DNA of 64,000 bases from Desulfovibrio sp. TomC (GTDB lineage: Bacteria; Desulfobacterota; Desulfovibrionia; Desulfovibrionales; Desulfovibrionaceae): positions 186,001 through 250,000 of the forward strand of contig NZ_JSEH01000001.1 of NCBI RefSeq assembly GCF_000801335.2, written 5' to 3'. This document shows positions 32,437 through 40,437 of the stretch, in pieces. A program made the translations under genes and the position numbers. The notes under the pieces are model-generated. The model worked only from the letters and a program-made list of their open reading frames with translations, was not told the origin of the DNA and made no database searches. Position 1 is the first letter of the stretch. The number at the start of each line of letters is the position of its first letter.

Positions 32437-34194
32437 TTACGGCTTGTACCGGTCGCCCGACACGATCTGCTCGTAGGGCCGGGTGAATGTTTCGATGGCT
32501 CCGGTGGCCATGTCCCGGCGGCTTTCCACATGGCAGTCGTAGGCCGGATCGATCTCGGGATAATCCGACCGTGTCTGCCAGCCCTGCCAGCGGGTCTCCT
32601 TGCGGAACTTGAGATGATGGCACAGCACTTCGGCCACATCGATCCGGTCGATGACCTCATGCACGCTCATCAGATCGTGCAGGTTCTCGGCCTTGAGATA
32701 GACCGTCTGGGACCGCAGCATGGCCAGGTGCTTGAGGGCGTAGTCCAGGCGCTCTTCGTTGGTGCGGTAAAACTGGCTGGTGCCGCCGGCGTATTCGTCC
32801 ATGAGCCGTTGCAGGCGTTCTTCCATTTCGATGGCGCGCAGGCCGTCAAAGTCGACGTCGTGCAACAGCGGCCCGTAGACGCGCGCCTTTTCCGCCTCGA
32901 TCTGGGCCATATCTGGTTCGGGCAACGCCAAACCCTGCATGTAGGCCATGGCGCCGCGAAGGGCCAACTTGCCCTCGGCCGCACAGCCGCCGACGAACTT
33001 GTTGGGATTGCCCCCGGCCGTCTCGCCGGCGGCAAAAAGGCCAGGGACGGTGGTCATGCGGTCAAGGCCCACCCAAAAGCCGGACTGGGTGTGGCCGCCG
33101 ACGATGTAGGGGTCCGACCCGTAGATCTCAATCGGTTCCTTGACCGGGTCCTGGCCCCGGCTGGCCAAAAAGAGCACGAAGCTCGGACGTTCATTCAAGT
33201 AATCCGTCATCATCTGCTTGGCCAACTCCGGTTCCATGCCCCGGGTGTCGCAATAGGTGGGACCGCGGCCGGCCAACCATTCCTCCATGGGCGCGTTGGC
33301 CCGGATGTAGCGCGGGGCCTTGTCGCCGCCGAGGTGGGCGTAGCGGGTCTGCATGATGCGCTCGCCCTTGGCATTGATGATCGGGGCCTTGTAGCCGACT
33401 GAGATGGTGTCCACCGGACCGCAGAAGTCCTTGGTCCGGGTGGCGACCCAGCGCTGCTCCATGGAGGTCATTTCCGCACCCTGGCGGATGCCCACGGCAT
33501 AGCCGGTACCCACGCAGTAAGGACACATCCAGATCTGATGATGGCTGTCGGTGGCGTCGGCGGTGTAGCTTTTATACAGGCCAGCCGCACCGCCGGTGGC
33601 GTTGATGGTGGCCTTGGCGTGAAATACGTAGAACTTGCCGTCGCGCACGCCAAAGCCCAACGCGCCAACGCAGCGCTCCCCGTCCATGAGTAACTGGGTG
33701 CAGGCCACCCGGTTGTAAACCACCGCACCGGCTTCGATGGCTTTTTCGGCCATAATCGGTTTAAGCTGCTCGCCGTGAATCGAGATGTCCCAGGCTCCGC
33801 GATAACGGATCTTGCCTTCGGCGTCGCGCAGGATGGGCAGGCCCCAACGCTCCAGATCGTCCACGGATTCGTTGAGTTCCCGGGCATTGGACAGGGCCAG
33901 ATCCTCGCGGATGGGGCCGCCGCCGACTTGGGAGCGGCACCAACGGACCAGATCCTCCGGGGTTTTGCCGTCCGGGATGTAGGTGTTGATGGCGTCCATG
34001 CCGGCCGAGCAGGCTCCGGACCGCATGATGTGGGCCTTTTCCATGATGACCACTTTGAGGTTCGGATCGAGCTTGGCCGCTTCTACCGCCGAGAAGCAGC
34101 CGGCGTTGCCGCCGCCGATAATGAGCACGTCGCAGGTCACATGCACGGTTTCGACGGCGTCCAGGGTCAGGGGATTGTCTGCCATATGCGGCAT
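32437..34194 (-). CDS. AprA-like FAD-dependent oxidoreductase, substrate unknown
   Basis: A 585-residue flavoprotein of the fumarate reductase/APS reductase alpha superfamily. The FAD-binding motif is VLIIGGGNAGCFSAVEAAK (residues 23-41). Segments MEQRWVATRTKDFCGPV (from residue 245), GGHTQSGFWVG (His368) and the C-terminal HHLKFRKETRWQGWQTRSDY align with AprA, whose active-site Arg and His fall in the equivalent places. It is about 70-80 residues shorter than true AprA. The GAAGGAG site precedes the ATG at 34194. The order transporter-flavoprotein-ferredoxin and the absence of sat or qmo genes suggest a paralogue with another anionic substrate, not the main sulfate-reduction enzyme. Confidence 0.85.
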   Translation of the reverse strand: MPHMADNPLTLDAVETVHVTCDVLIIGGGNAGCFSAVEAAKLDPNLKVVIMEKAHIMRSGACSAGMDAINTYIPDGKTPEDLVRWCRSQVGGGPIREDLALSNARELNESVDDLERWGLPILRDAEGKIRYRGAWDISIHGEQLKPIMAEKAIEAGAVVYNRVACTQLLMDGERCVGALGFGVRDGKFYVFHAKATINATGGAAGLYKSYTADATDSHHQIWMCPYCVGTGYAVGIRQGAEMTSMEQRWVATRTKDFCGPVDTISVGYKAPIINAKGERIMQTRYAHLGGDKAPRYIRANAPMEEWLAGRGPTYCDTRGMEPELAKQMMTDYLNERPSFVLFLASRGQDPVKEPIEIYGSDPYIVGGHTQSGFWVGLDRMTTVPGLFAAGETAGGNPNKFVGGCAAEGKLALRGAMAYMQGLALPEPDMAQIEAEKARVYGPLLHDVDFDGLRAIEMEERLQRLMDEYAGGTSQFYRTNEERLDYALKHLAMLRSQTVYLKAENLHDLMSVHEVIDRIDVAEVLCHHLKFRKETRWQGWQTRSDYPEIDPAYDCHVESRRDMATGAIETFTRPYEQIVSGDRYKP

Positions 34195-34243
34195 GGGGTG
34201 TTCTCCTTCGCTTTTGGTCGCAAGGGTTGGTTGCAGGACGATA

Positions 34244-35800
34244 TCAATAGGGCCAGGGCGCGGCCGGATTCCAGACCGGCAGCCCCATCAGGGCATACCA
34301 AGGGGCCATGACGCAGATGCCAAAGGCAATGGCCAGCAGGATGCACACCCAGCCCGAACGGGCGTAGTCGGCCGTGCTGAAGGTGCCGGTGCCGTAGGCG
34401 ATGACGGCGGCCGTAATCTGGGTGGGCAGCAGATAAGCGAACGTGTCCACGTTGCAGATGAGCAGCGTGAAGGCCACGGGGTGAAGTCCCAATTTGGGAC
34501 CCATGGCGAAGACAATGGGAGCCAACATGGCCACGGCCGCCACGTTGGAGAGCATCCCCACCCGCAGCACCTGGGTGCCGAGCATCATGACGAGCAGTGT
34601 TTGCCACCAGCCCATGCCCTGCACCAGCACATGGATATGCTCGGCCATCCAGCCGGCCAGACCGGACTTGGACATGGCGTCGGTCATGGTGATGGCTCCG
34701 CCAAGGAGCAGGAAGGTGCCCCAGATGGTGCGGTCCTGCACGGCCTTCCACTTGAAGGGGAAAAGCCCCGGAATAAAAAGGATCATGATGCCGACCAGCC
34801 CGACCACGCCAAGCTGGTACTGGTGCAGGCTCAGGGGACTGCCCTTGCCGGTCATGAAAAGGACGCCCACCAGACCAAAGACGGCCAGCATGGCTTTTTC
34901 CGGCCGGGTCATGGGACCAAGGGCGGCGTGTTGTTTGTGGATCTGTTCATGACCGCCGGCAATGACCACGCCTGCTGTCTTAAAATGGAAACGCACCCAC
35001 CACTGGGTCAGGGCGAACATGAGGACATAGGGAACGTGGAGAATCATCCAGCTGAAATAGCCAAGGTTTTTAAAGCCGCTTTTCTCGAAAAGGCCGGTCA
35101 TGATGAGGTTTGGCATGTGTCCGGTAAGGATGAAGATGCCCGAAATCATGCTGGCGTAGACCATGGACTGGATAACGATGGCCTTTTTGGCCTCGCGTTC
35201 CCGGGGCGTGTCGCCAAGGAGCTTGGTGATGCCCTGCACCACCGGCATGACCGTGGCCGCTCGGGCGTTGGCCGCCGGGATAAGAAAGGCCAGCACCACG
35301 TTGACCCAGAACATACCCCAGATGATGCGGCCCACACTCGACGCCTTGAGCTTGTCGAGAATGGCCAGGGCGATGCGCTTGTCCATGCCCAGGAGCTGGA
35401 TCAGCGCGCCAGCGAAAAAGGCGAACAGGCACAGCCAGACCTCGTGGGTGGTGAAACCGGAAAACACCTGCCCCATGGGTGGATTGCCGTTGTTCCAGGG
35501 AAGAGCCCGGGTGAGGATCAGGAGCGTTGGAATGGAAATGCCGGTGATGCCGACCGGCATGGCCTCGGTGACCCACATGACGCAGGCCCAGGCCAGGATG
35601 GCCAGCACGGACAGGCCTTCGCTCTTAAGGCCCTCCGGCAGGGGCAACGCAAAGTTGATAATGAAAAACAGCGCCCAGGCAGCCACGTATCCGGTCCAGG
35701 CGATCCGTGGGTTTTGCCCGCACAGGGTCAGGTTTTCGGAGACGTAGGTTCCAAACCCTCCCCGGCATTCGTTGACGGTCGCAGCAGCCCCATTGGCCAT
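34244..35800 (-). CDS. DASS (SLC13) family sodium:anion symporter
   Basis: A 518-residue membrane protein with AAGGAGG 8 bases before the ATG at 35800. It has about 12 helices and the SLC13/DASS hallmarks: an early PEGLKSEGLSVLAILAWACVMWVTEAMPVGITG region (an S-x-T-P-type re-entrant equivalent appears as AANARAATVMPVVQG) and a second half with LLGGAITMTDAMSKSGLAGW and SNVAAVAMLAPIVFAMG. The family imports di- and tricarboxylates, sulfate or related anions with sodium. As first gene of the module it probably brings in the substrate of the AprA-like enzyme. Confidence 0.88.
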   Translation of the reverse strand: MANGAAATVNECRGGFGTYVSENLTLCGQNPRIAWTGYVAAWALFFIINFALPLPEGLKSEGLSVLAILAWACVMWVTEAMPVGITGISIPTLLILTRALPWNNGNPPMGQVFSGFTTHEVWLCLFAFFAGALIQLLGMDKRIALAILDKLKASSVGRIIWGMFWVNVVLAFLIPAANARAATVMPVVQGITKLLGDTPREREAKKAIVIQSMVYASMISGIFILTGHMPNLIMTGLFEKSGFKNLGYFSWMILHVPYVLMFALTQWWVRFHFKTAGVVIAGGHEQIHKQHAALGPMTRPEKAMLAVFGLVGVLFMTGKGSPLSLHQYQLGVVGLVGIMILFIPGLFPFKWKAVQDRTIWGTFLLLGGAITMTDAMSKSGLAGWMAEHIHVLVQGMGWWQTLLVMMLGTQVLRVGMLSNVAAVAMLAPIVFAMGPKLGLHPVAFTLLICNVDTFAYLLPTQITAAVIAYGTGTFSTADYARSGWVCILLAIAFGICVMAPWYALMGLPVWNPAAPWPY

Positions 35801-36012
35801 ACTTCCACCTCCTTTGGTCGCCGCAGCGCGGCATGGATGGGAAGTCGTAGCCCGGCAGGCCAAAGGACACTATCGCGGCGACGATAAAGACGTGGAGACC
35901 GCGAGGGATTTGTGAAAAATGTATCTCACCTAGGCTCCAGACAAGGGAACCACCCCGGCAGATCGGCATAAAGCGTCCCCCAGGCTCAGCCAAACCCCTC
36001 CACCGGCTATCC
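35801..36012. promoter_or_regulatory. Upstream region of the DASS/AprBA-like operon
   Basis: No gene is seen between the DASS start and the YaiI gene. On the minus strand GTGAGATACATTTTTCACA (35929-35911) has two inverted TGTGA-like half-sites at wider spacing than the Crp consensus, the only candidate site for the Crp/Fnr protein encoded at the operon end. The assignment is tentative. Confidence 0.25.
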
Positions 36013-36102
36013 CTGGCTGCCACTGCCGCGTAGGGCAACAGCTTATAGAGCGATTCAAGCACCGCCTGTTTATCTGGCTGCCACTGCCGCGTGGGACAAC
36101 AG
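36013..36102. repeat. Direct repeat, two 29-base copies 61 bases apart
   Basis: Copies at 36013-36041 and 36074-36102 share CTGGCTGCCACTGCCGCGT and differ at two positions overall. They lie in the non-coding gap between the divergent DASS and YaiI genes. The spacing of about six helical turns fits two protein-binding sites, but a recent local duplication explains it equally well. Confidence 0.7.
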
Positions 36103-36191
36103 GGTGACAAGCCTCGTTCACCCTGCTACCAGCCTGCCTTTACAAGTTGGCAGCCGCCTGTCAGGACGACTCGCCTGCCCAAGGAAATTTC

Positions 36192-36644
36192 ATGCACATC
36201 TATGCCGATGCCGACGCCTTGCCCGGCCCCATCAAGGAAATCCTCTGCCGCGCCGCTGTTCGCCTGGGTCTCCGGTTGACGCTGGTGGCCAACAAGACCC
36301 TGCAGATCCCCGCTTCGCCGCTGATCGCCGCCATCCGGGTGGGCCAGGGGTTCGACGTGGTGGATGCGGCCATCGTGAAGCTCGTTTCGCCCGGCGATCT
36401 GGTCATCACAGCCGATATTCCCCTGGCCGCCCTGGTCATCGAAAAGGACGGCCATGCCCTCAACCCCCGGGGGGAACTCTATACCAAGGACAATATCCAG
36501 GGCCGTCTGGCCATGCGCAACCTGCTCTACGAACTGCGAAGCAGCGGCGTGACGACCGGCGGCCCTCCGCCATTTCACAACCGGGACAAAGAGGCCTTTG
36601 CCAACCAGCTCGACATCTTCCTGACCCGACACGCCAACCAGTAA
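36192..36644 (+). CDS. YaiI/YqxD (DUF188) family protein
   Basis: A 150-residue protein with AAGGAAA before the ATG at 36192. The N-terminus [18 protein letters not shown] and the later [26 protein letters not shown] are signatures of the YaiI/YqxD family, a PIN-like fold with conserved aspartates of unknown activity. A C-terminal [19 protein letters not shown] is also conserved. The next gene, an EamA transporter, follows 49 bases later on the same strand; no functional link is evident. Confidence 0.92.
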   Translation: MHIYADADALPGPIKEILCRAAVRLGLRLTLVANKTLQIPASPLIAAIRVGQGFDVVDAAIVKLVSPGDLVITADIPLAALVIEKDGHALNPRGELYTKDNIQGRLAMRNLLYELRSSGVTTGGPPPFHNRDKEAFANQLDIFLTRHANQ

Positions 36645-36693
36645 GCTGCCGCGTCATCTGCTCCGACGTCCCACCGGCAACAGGACCCTTCCC

Positions 36694-37611
36694 GTGAATA
36701 CAAAACTTCGCGGCTCCCTCGCCGCCCTGGCCGCCACCATGCTCTGGGCTGGCAATTTCGTCGTGGCCCGCGGGATTGCACATGATATCCCGCCCATTCA
36801 GTTAAATTTCTGGCGCTGGGCGCTGGCCTTCCTGTGCATCCTGCCCCTGGCCCTGCCGAAACTGCGGACCGATTTGCCGGTCATCCGCCGGCATTGGCGC
36901 TATCTGACGGCCATGGCCTTTGTCGGCGTCGCGGCGCTCAACGCCTGTGTCTACAAAGCCGGCCAGACCACGGAAAGTCTCAACATGGCGCTTTTGGTGC
37001 CGAGCGCTCCGGTCGTCATCATTATCCTGTCACGCATCGTGTACGGCGAACCCATCACCCCGCGACGCCTTGTGGGCGTGTTTGTCGTTCTCCTTGGCGT
37101 CGTGGAACTTGTTTCCCGTGGCGACTGGCAACACATTGCCTCCCTCAAGTTCATGGCCGGGGATTTGTGGGCTTTGGCCGGAGCAATCTGCTTTGGCGTC
37201 TATTCGCTCTTCATTCGAAAGCGTCCGGCCGCCATTTCCATTGAAGGATTCAACGCTGCGATGTTCGGTCTGGGCCTTGTGCTGTTGCTTCCGGCAGTGC
37301 TTTGTGAAGTCGCCGTCCTGCCAAAGCCGGTCTGGAACAGCCACGTTGTGCTCGGCGTCCTCTATGCAGGCATTGGCTGCTCCTTTGCCGCATACCTGCT
37401 CTGGACAAAGGCCATCGCCTCCATCGGCCCTGTTTTAGCCGGAATCGTCTACTATTCCCTGCCGCTTTTTACGGCTATCGAGTCCTTGCTGCTCCTTGGC
37501 GAGCGCATTTCCCTGTCCCACCTTATCGGCGGCGGCCTCATCGTGTTCGGGATCATGCTGGCAACCCTGGACCTGCGTTTCCTCTCCCTGCGCCCGCAGG
37601 GGAAAGACTGA
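36694..37611 (+). CDS. EamA/DMT-family drug/metabolite transporter
   Basis: A 305-residue protein starting with GTG at 36694, with ten membrane helices in two EamA repeats: the first from LAALAATMLWAGNFVVARGIA, the second from GDLWALAGAICFGVYSLFIRK. The end of each repeat shows the family pattern (ESLLLLGERISLSHLIGGGLIVFG). EamA proteins export or import metabolites such as amino acids; specificity cannot be read from sequence. A strong hairpin follows 20 bases after the stop, though its T run serves the opposite strand. Confidence 0.9.
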   Translation: MNTKLRGSLAALAATMLWAGNFVVARGIAHDIPPIQLNFWRWALAFLCILPLALPKLRTDLPVIRRHWRYLTAMAFVGVAALNACVYKAGQTTESLNMALLVPSAPVVIIILSRIVYGEPITPRRLVGVFVVLLGVVELVSRGDWQHIASLKFMAGDLWALAGAICFGVYSLFIRKRPAAISIEGFNAAMFGLGLVLLLPAVLCEVAVLPKPVWNSHVVLGVLYAGIGCSFAAYLLWTKAIASIGPVLAGIVYYSLPLFTAIESLLLLGERISLSHLIGGGLIVFGIMLATLDLRFLSLRPQGKD

Positions 37612-37630
37612 CCGCTGTTGCAGCTCTGAC

Positions 37631-37661
37631 AAAAAAGACGGCCCCTTAAACAGGGGCCGTC
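37631..37661 (-). terminator. Rho-independent terminator (minus), possibly bidirectional
   Basis: Nine-bp arms GACGGCCCC (37637-37645) and 37653-37661 with a 7-base loop; on the minus strand the stem is followed by six T residues (37636-37631). It ends the Pro/Tyr-rich protein gene and may also stop the convergent EamA transcript. Confidence 0.85.
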
Positions 37662-37677
37662 TGCAGCAACGCTTTGT

Positions 37678-37983
37678 CTACCACCTTCTCGGCGGCGGGT
37701 AATATCCCGGAGGAGGATAATATCCCGGAGGCGGCGGGTAATAATACACCGGCGGCGGCGGGTAATACACCGGTGGCGGAGCAACATAGACCGGCGGCGC
37801 GGGTGCGTAGTACGGCGCCGCCAGCAGCCCGCCAACCACGCCTCCCAACACACCGGCTCCGAAGGCTACGCCGGCTCCCGGCCCCGGTCCCGGCCCTGGA
37901 CCAGGGCGCGGTTGGGCCAATACGACACTTGCCGAAAGCATGAGTCCGCATACGCCCAGCACGACAAATTTCATTCGCATCAT
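37678..37983 (-). CDS. Exported Pro/Tyr-rich low-complexity protein
   Basis: A 101-residue protein; GAGG lies 6 bases before the ATG at 37983. Residues 1-23 are a signal peptide ending SASVVLA-Q. The mature part has three low-complexity zones: a PGPGPGPGPG run, a glycine-zipper-like hydrophobic stretch (GAGVLGGVVGGLLAA), and a C-terminal array of PPP-Y units (PPPVYYPPPPVYYYPPPP and similar). Such proteins sit in the outer membrane or cell surface; tyrosines could cross-link or stack. A strong terminator follows 17 bases after the stop. No named family recognised. Confidence 0.7.
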   Translation of the reverse strand: MMRMKFVVLGVCGLMLSASVVLAQPRPGPGPGPGPGAGVAFGAGVLGGVVGGLLAAPYYAPAPPVYVAPPPVYYPPPPVYYYPPPPGYYPPPGYYPPPRRW

Positions 37984-38296
37984 AGGTGTCCTCGTGCCTT
38001 GTCTGCCAACTTCAGGTTGTTTTCCTGGCATACCGCTACATATAACCATCTCTTCAAAAATAGCCAGCAGATACCGGGGAGGGACAAATGGGGAGTATTG
38101 TGGCCACCTCTCGGATTCTTCCGGACAGCTATCGGAAATTCCCACCGATGCGGTGGCCGGCTTTCCTGTTCGTGGCTCCGGGCAAACAGAGGTGGCAACG
38201 ATCAGGCCGCGCACGGCAGCAGCTCCTGAAAATGGGCATCTGGCCGAACCGCAACTGAAGCCATTTTGGGAGCATCTGGGGGATAAAATGGAGGGG
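37984..38296. other. About 310-base gap between the Pro/Tyr-rich gene and the tRNA terminator
   Basis: No gene, RNA element or good promoter is recognised. The region must contain the promoter of the Pro/Tyr-rich gene on the minus strand. Confidence 0.5.
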
Positions 38297-38331
38297 CAAA
38301 CAAAGAGCACCCGCCCATGAGACGAGTGCCC
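38297..38331 (-). terminator. Terminator of tRNA-Leu
   Basis: On the minus strand GGGCACTCG (38331-38323) pairs with CGGGTGCTC (38313-38305) through two G-U pairs, followed by TTTGTTTG. It lies 26 bases past the 3' end of the tRNA. Confidence 0.65.
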
Positions 38332-38357
38332 GAAGAATAAAATATATGAAATCAGTC

Positions 38358-38442
38358 TGGTGCGAGAGGGGGGGCTCGAACCCCCATAGCCTAAGCCGCC
38401 AGATCCTAAGTCTGGTGCGTCTCCCAGTTCCGCCACTCTCGC
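38358..38442 (-). tRNA. tRNA-Leu (anticodon UAG), CCA encoded
   Basis: An 85-base class II tRNA. Acceptor stem GCGAGAG/CTCTCGC, discriminator A and encoded CCA (38361-38358), anticodon stem CCAGA/TCTGG with loop CTTAGGA giving anticodon UAG, a long variable arm, and T arm GGGGG-TTCGAGC-CCCCC. The UAG anticodon reads CUA and CUG-type leucine codons. It stands alone between thiD and its own terminator. Confidence 0.96.
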
Positions 38443-38566
38443 ACAGGTTCCCAACCGACGGGCGTTTGTGCTTACGCGAATTGCCCAACTTAGACAATAT
38501 CCCAACAATCACACGAAGACTGCAAACCTGGTAAAAGGCAAGTCCGTTTGCAACCAATGTCCCGGA

Positions 38567-39394
38567 CTAGGCTTGACCCCCCAGTCGCGCGTATGGAGCC
38601 AGATGATTGACTGGCCCGTCGCCATGGCCAAGATCCCAGGCTGTTTCCAGCGCCAATTGCAAATAGTCCCGAGCCGCTTCCACCGCTTCCGGCAAGGCCT
38701 TGCCCAGAGCCAAGTGGGCGGTAATGGCCGCAGACAACGTACAGCCCGTCCCGTGGGTGTTGTGCGTATCCACATAGGGTCGGACCAGTTCCCATCCCCG
38801 GCCATCGGCCAATACCAGACGATCCGCCACAAACCCGGCTTCGATAGCCTCGCCAGAGGCAAAATGCCCCCCCTTGAGCAACACCGCTTGCGCGCCCAGA
38901 GCCAGCAAGCGACGAATGACCGTGTCGGCGTCCTCACGGCTGACAATCGCCATGCCGGCCAGCAACTCGGCTTCGTGCCGGTTGGGCGTTATCAAATCCG
39001 CCAAGGGGAACATCCGGGTTTTGAGCGCGTCTACAGCCTCAGACTCTAGCAGGCGCGCCCCGGATTGGGCCACACACACCGGGTCGACCACCAGCGGGAA
39101 GTCCTTGTCCGCCAGTCCGTCGGCCACAGCGGCTATGATGGCCCCGGAAAAGAGCATCCCGGTCTTGGCGGCCCGGATAGGAAAATCGGTTCGAACGACA
39201 CGTAGCTGTTCGGCCACAAATCCCGGAGTCGGGGCCTCAATGGCTGTCACGGCGCGCGTATTCTGGGCGGTCAGGGCGGTAATGACGGACAGGCCATAAC
39301 AGCCCTGCATCATAAACGTTTTGAGATCGGCCTGGATGCCGGCTCCGCCGCCGCAATCAGATCCGGCAATGGTCAGGGCGCAGGGATATGCCAT
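38567..39394 (-). CDS. thiD: Hydroxymethylpyrimidine/phosphomethylpyrimidine kinase
   Basis: A 275-residue ribokinase-fold enzyme making HMP-PP for thiamine synthesis. Signatures: [21 protein letters not shown] at the N-terminus, [36 protein letters not shown] and the anion-hole motif [17 protein letters not shown] with the catalytic Asp replaced by Cys position typical for ThiD (GTGC). No TPP riboswitch is recognised upstream; the gene is 35 bases after the flippase-like gene, so it may be read from an upstream promoter. Confidence 0.94.
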   Translation of the reverse strand: MAYPCALTIAGSDCGGGAGIQADLKTFMMQGCYGLSVITALTAQNTRAVTAIEAPTPGFVAEQLRVVRTDFPIRAAKTGMLFSGAIIAAVADGLADKDFPLVVDPVCVAQSGARLLESEAVDALKTRMFPLADLITPNRHEAELLAGMAIVSREDADTVIRRLLALGAQAVLLKGGHFASGEAIEAGFVADRLVLADGRGWELVRPYVDTHNTHGTGCTLSAAITAHLALGKALPEAVEAARDYLQLALETAWDLGHGDGPVNHLAPYARLGGQA

Positions 39395-39429
39395 AGTTCC
39401 TCTCCGTAACGCCAGGGAGGTTGTCAGAC

Positions 39430-40389
39430 TTACGAATCCAGTGCGTCCTCGCTCTCACGGATTTTGCTGAGCTTGAGTCCGCTCTTCGCCAGGATCAGGA
39501 GCCCGGCTACGGTCACCGGAATAAACTGCACCATATGGAGAACGAGTCCGGCAGCCAAGGCCTGCGCCCGGTCGACGCCGAAAAGGCCCAGCGAAAAGAC
39601 CACTGCCGCTTCAAACACGCCAAGGGCTCCCGGCGACGAGGGCATGGCCATGCCAAATGACGAGATGACGAACACGGCCGCCGCATGGCCATAGGTCAGC
39701 GGCAGCCCGGCCACCCACAAAAGGACCAGGAAGGTGGAGCCAGCGTAGAGAATCCAGCACACGAGCGTATACAGGCCAAGGACCGCCATAAAGCCCGGCG
39801 TGACACCGTGGAGCACCTGCAATTTGAGTTCGGCCAGAAATTCGGCCAACCGCTCGGACGGTATTTTTTCAATGATGCGGCCGACGAAATCCGGATAGCG
39901 GCGCACCACCCACAAGCCGACCCATATGCCGCCGACAGCTGCGCCAAGGGGAACAAAGGCCATCTTGAGATCAAAATAAAACGCCACGACCATACCCATG
40001 GCCAGGATGGCGTTGAGATCGAAAAAGCGCTCCCAAAAGACCATGGAAATACTGCGCGACAGGGAAAATTTGCACTCCCGACGCAAGTAAAAGGCCTTGG
40101 CCAGTTCGCCGAGCTTGGCCGGCACGATGTTGTTGACGGCCATGGACATCAAAAAAGCCTTAAAGCAGGTCCAGGGGCCGGCTTTAAAACCCGAGAGGAA
40201 ATCCAGGCGCAGGGCCATGACCCCATAGCCGAGAAAGGAAAAAACCGTGGTCCAAAACAGCGCCATGTGGTCGTAGCGCAAAAGCGTGTCCCACAAATCA
40301 CCGAAATCAAGTCCCCAAAAGGCGTAGACCAGACAGGCCCCGACCAGAACCAGACGAACAAGCAGACTGGCGGCTTTTTTTACAAGCAT
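39430..40389 (-). CDS. Flippase-like / lysylphosphatidylglycerol synthase TM-region (UPF0104) membrane protein
   Basis: About 319 residues with seven to eight membrane helices. The UPF0104 pattern is seen in [21 protein letters not shown], followed by [15 protein letters not shown] and, near the end, [28 protein letters not shown]. Homologous regions form the flippase part of MprF and stand-alone versions are lipid-glycan membrane proteins of uncertain role. I use the ATG at 40389, with GGAGG 11 bases upstream; an ATG at 40407 is the alternative. Confidence 0.87.
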   Translation of the reverse strand: MLVKKAASLLVRLVLVGACLVYAFWGLDFGDLWDTLLRYDHMALFWTTVFSFLGYGVMALRLDFLSGFKAGPWTCFKAFLMSMAVNNIVPAKLGELAKAFYLRRECKFSLSRSISMVFWERFFDLNAILAMGMVVAFYFDLKMAFVPLGAAVGGIWVGLWVVRRYPDFVGRIIEKIPSERLAEFLAELKLQVLHGVTPGFMAVLGLYTLVCWILYAGSTFLVLLWVAGLPLTYGHAAAVFVISSFGMAMPSSPGALGVFEAAVVFSLGLFGVDRAQALAAGLVLHMVQFIPVTVAGLLILAKSGLKLSKIRESEDALDS

Positions 40390-40437
40390 CGCGGGCCGTT
40401 CCTCCATGTTTCCGGGATGGAACCCGGAAGTTGTCGA

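Noticed and set aside
32078-34194. Canonical APS reductase aprBA
   Set aside because: Gene order is reversed, both subunits are short, and sat/qmo neighbours are missing; a paralogue is more likely.
33983-35887. 634-codon frame antisense to the DASS transporter and AprA-like gene
   Set aside because: His/Gly/Asp-rich low-complexity shadow without ribosome site or family match.
38443-38566. TPP riboswitch near thiD
   Set aside because: This segment is downstream of thiD, and no TPP-box motifs are seen upstream of it.
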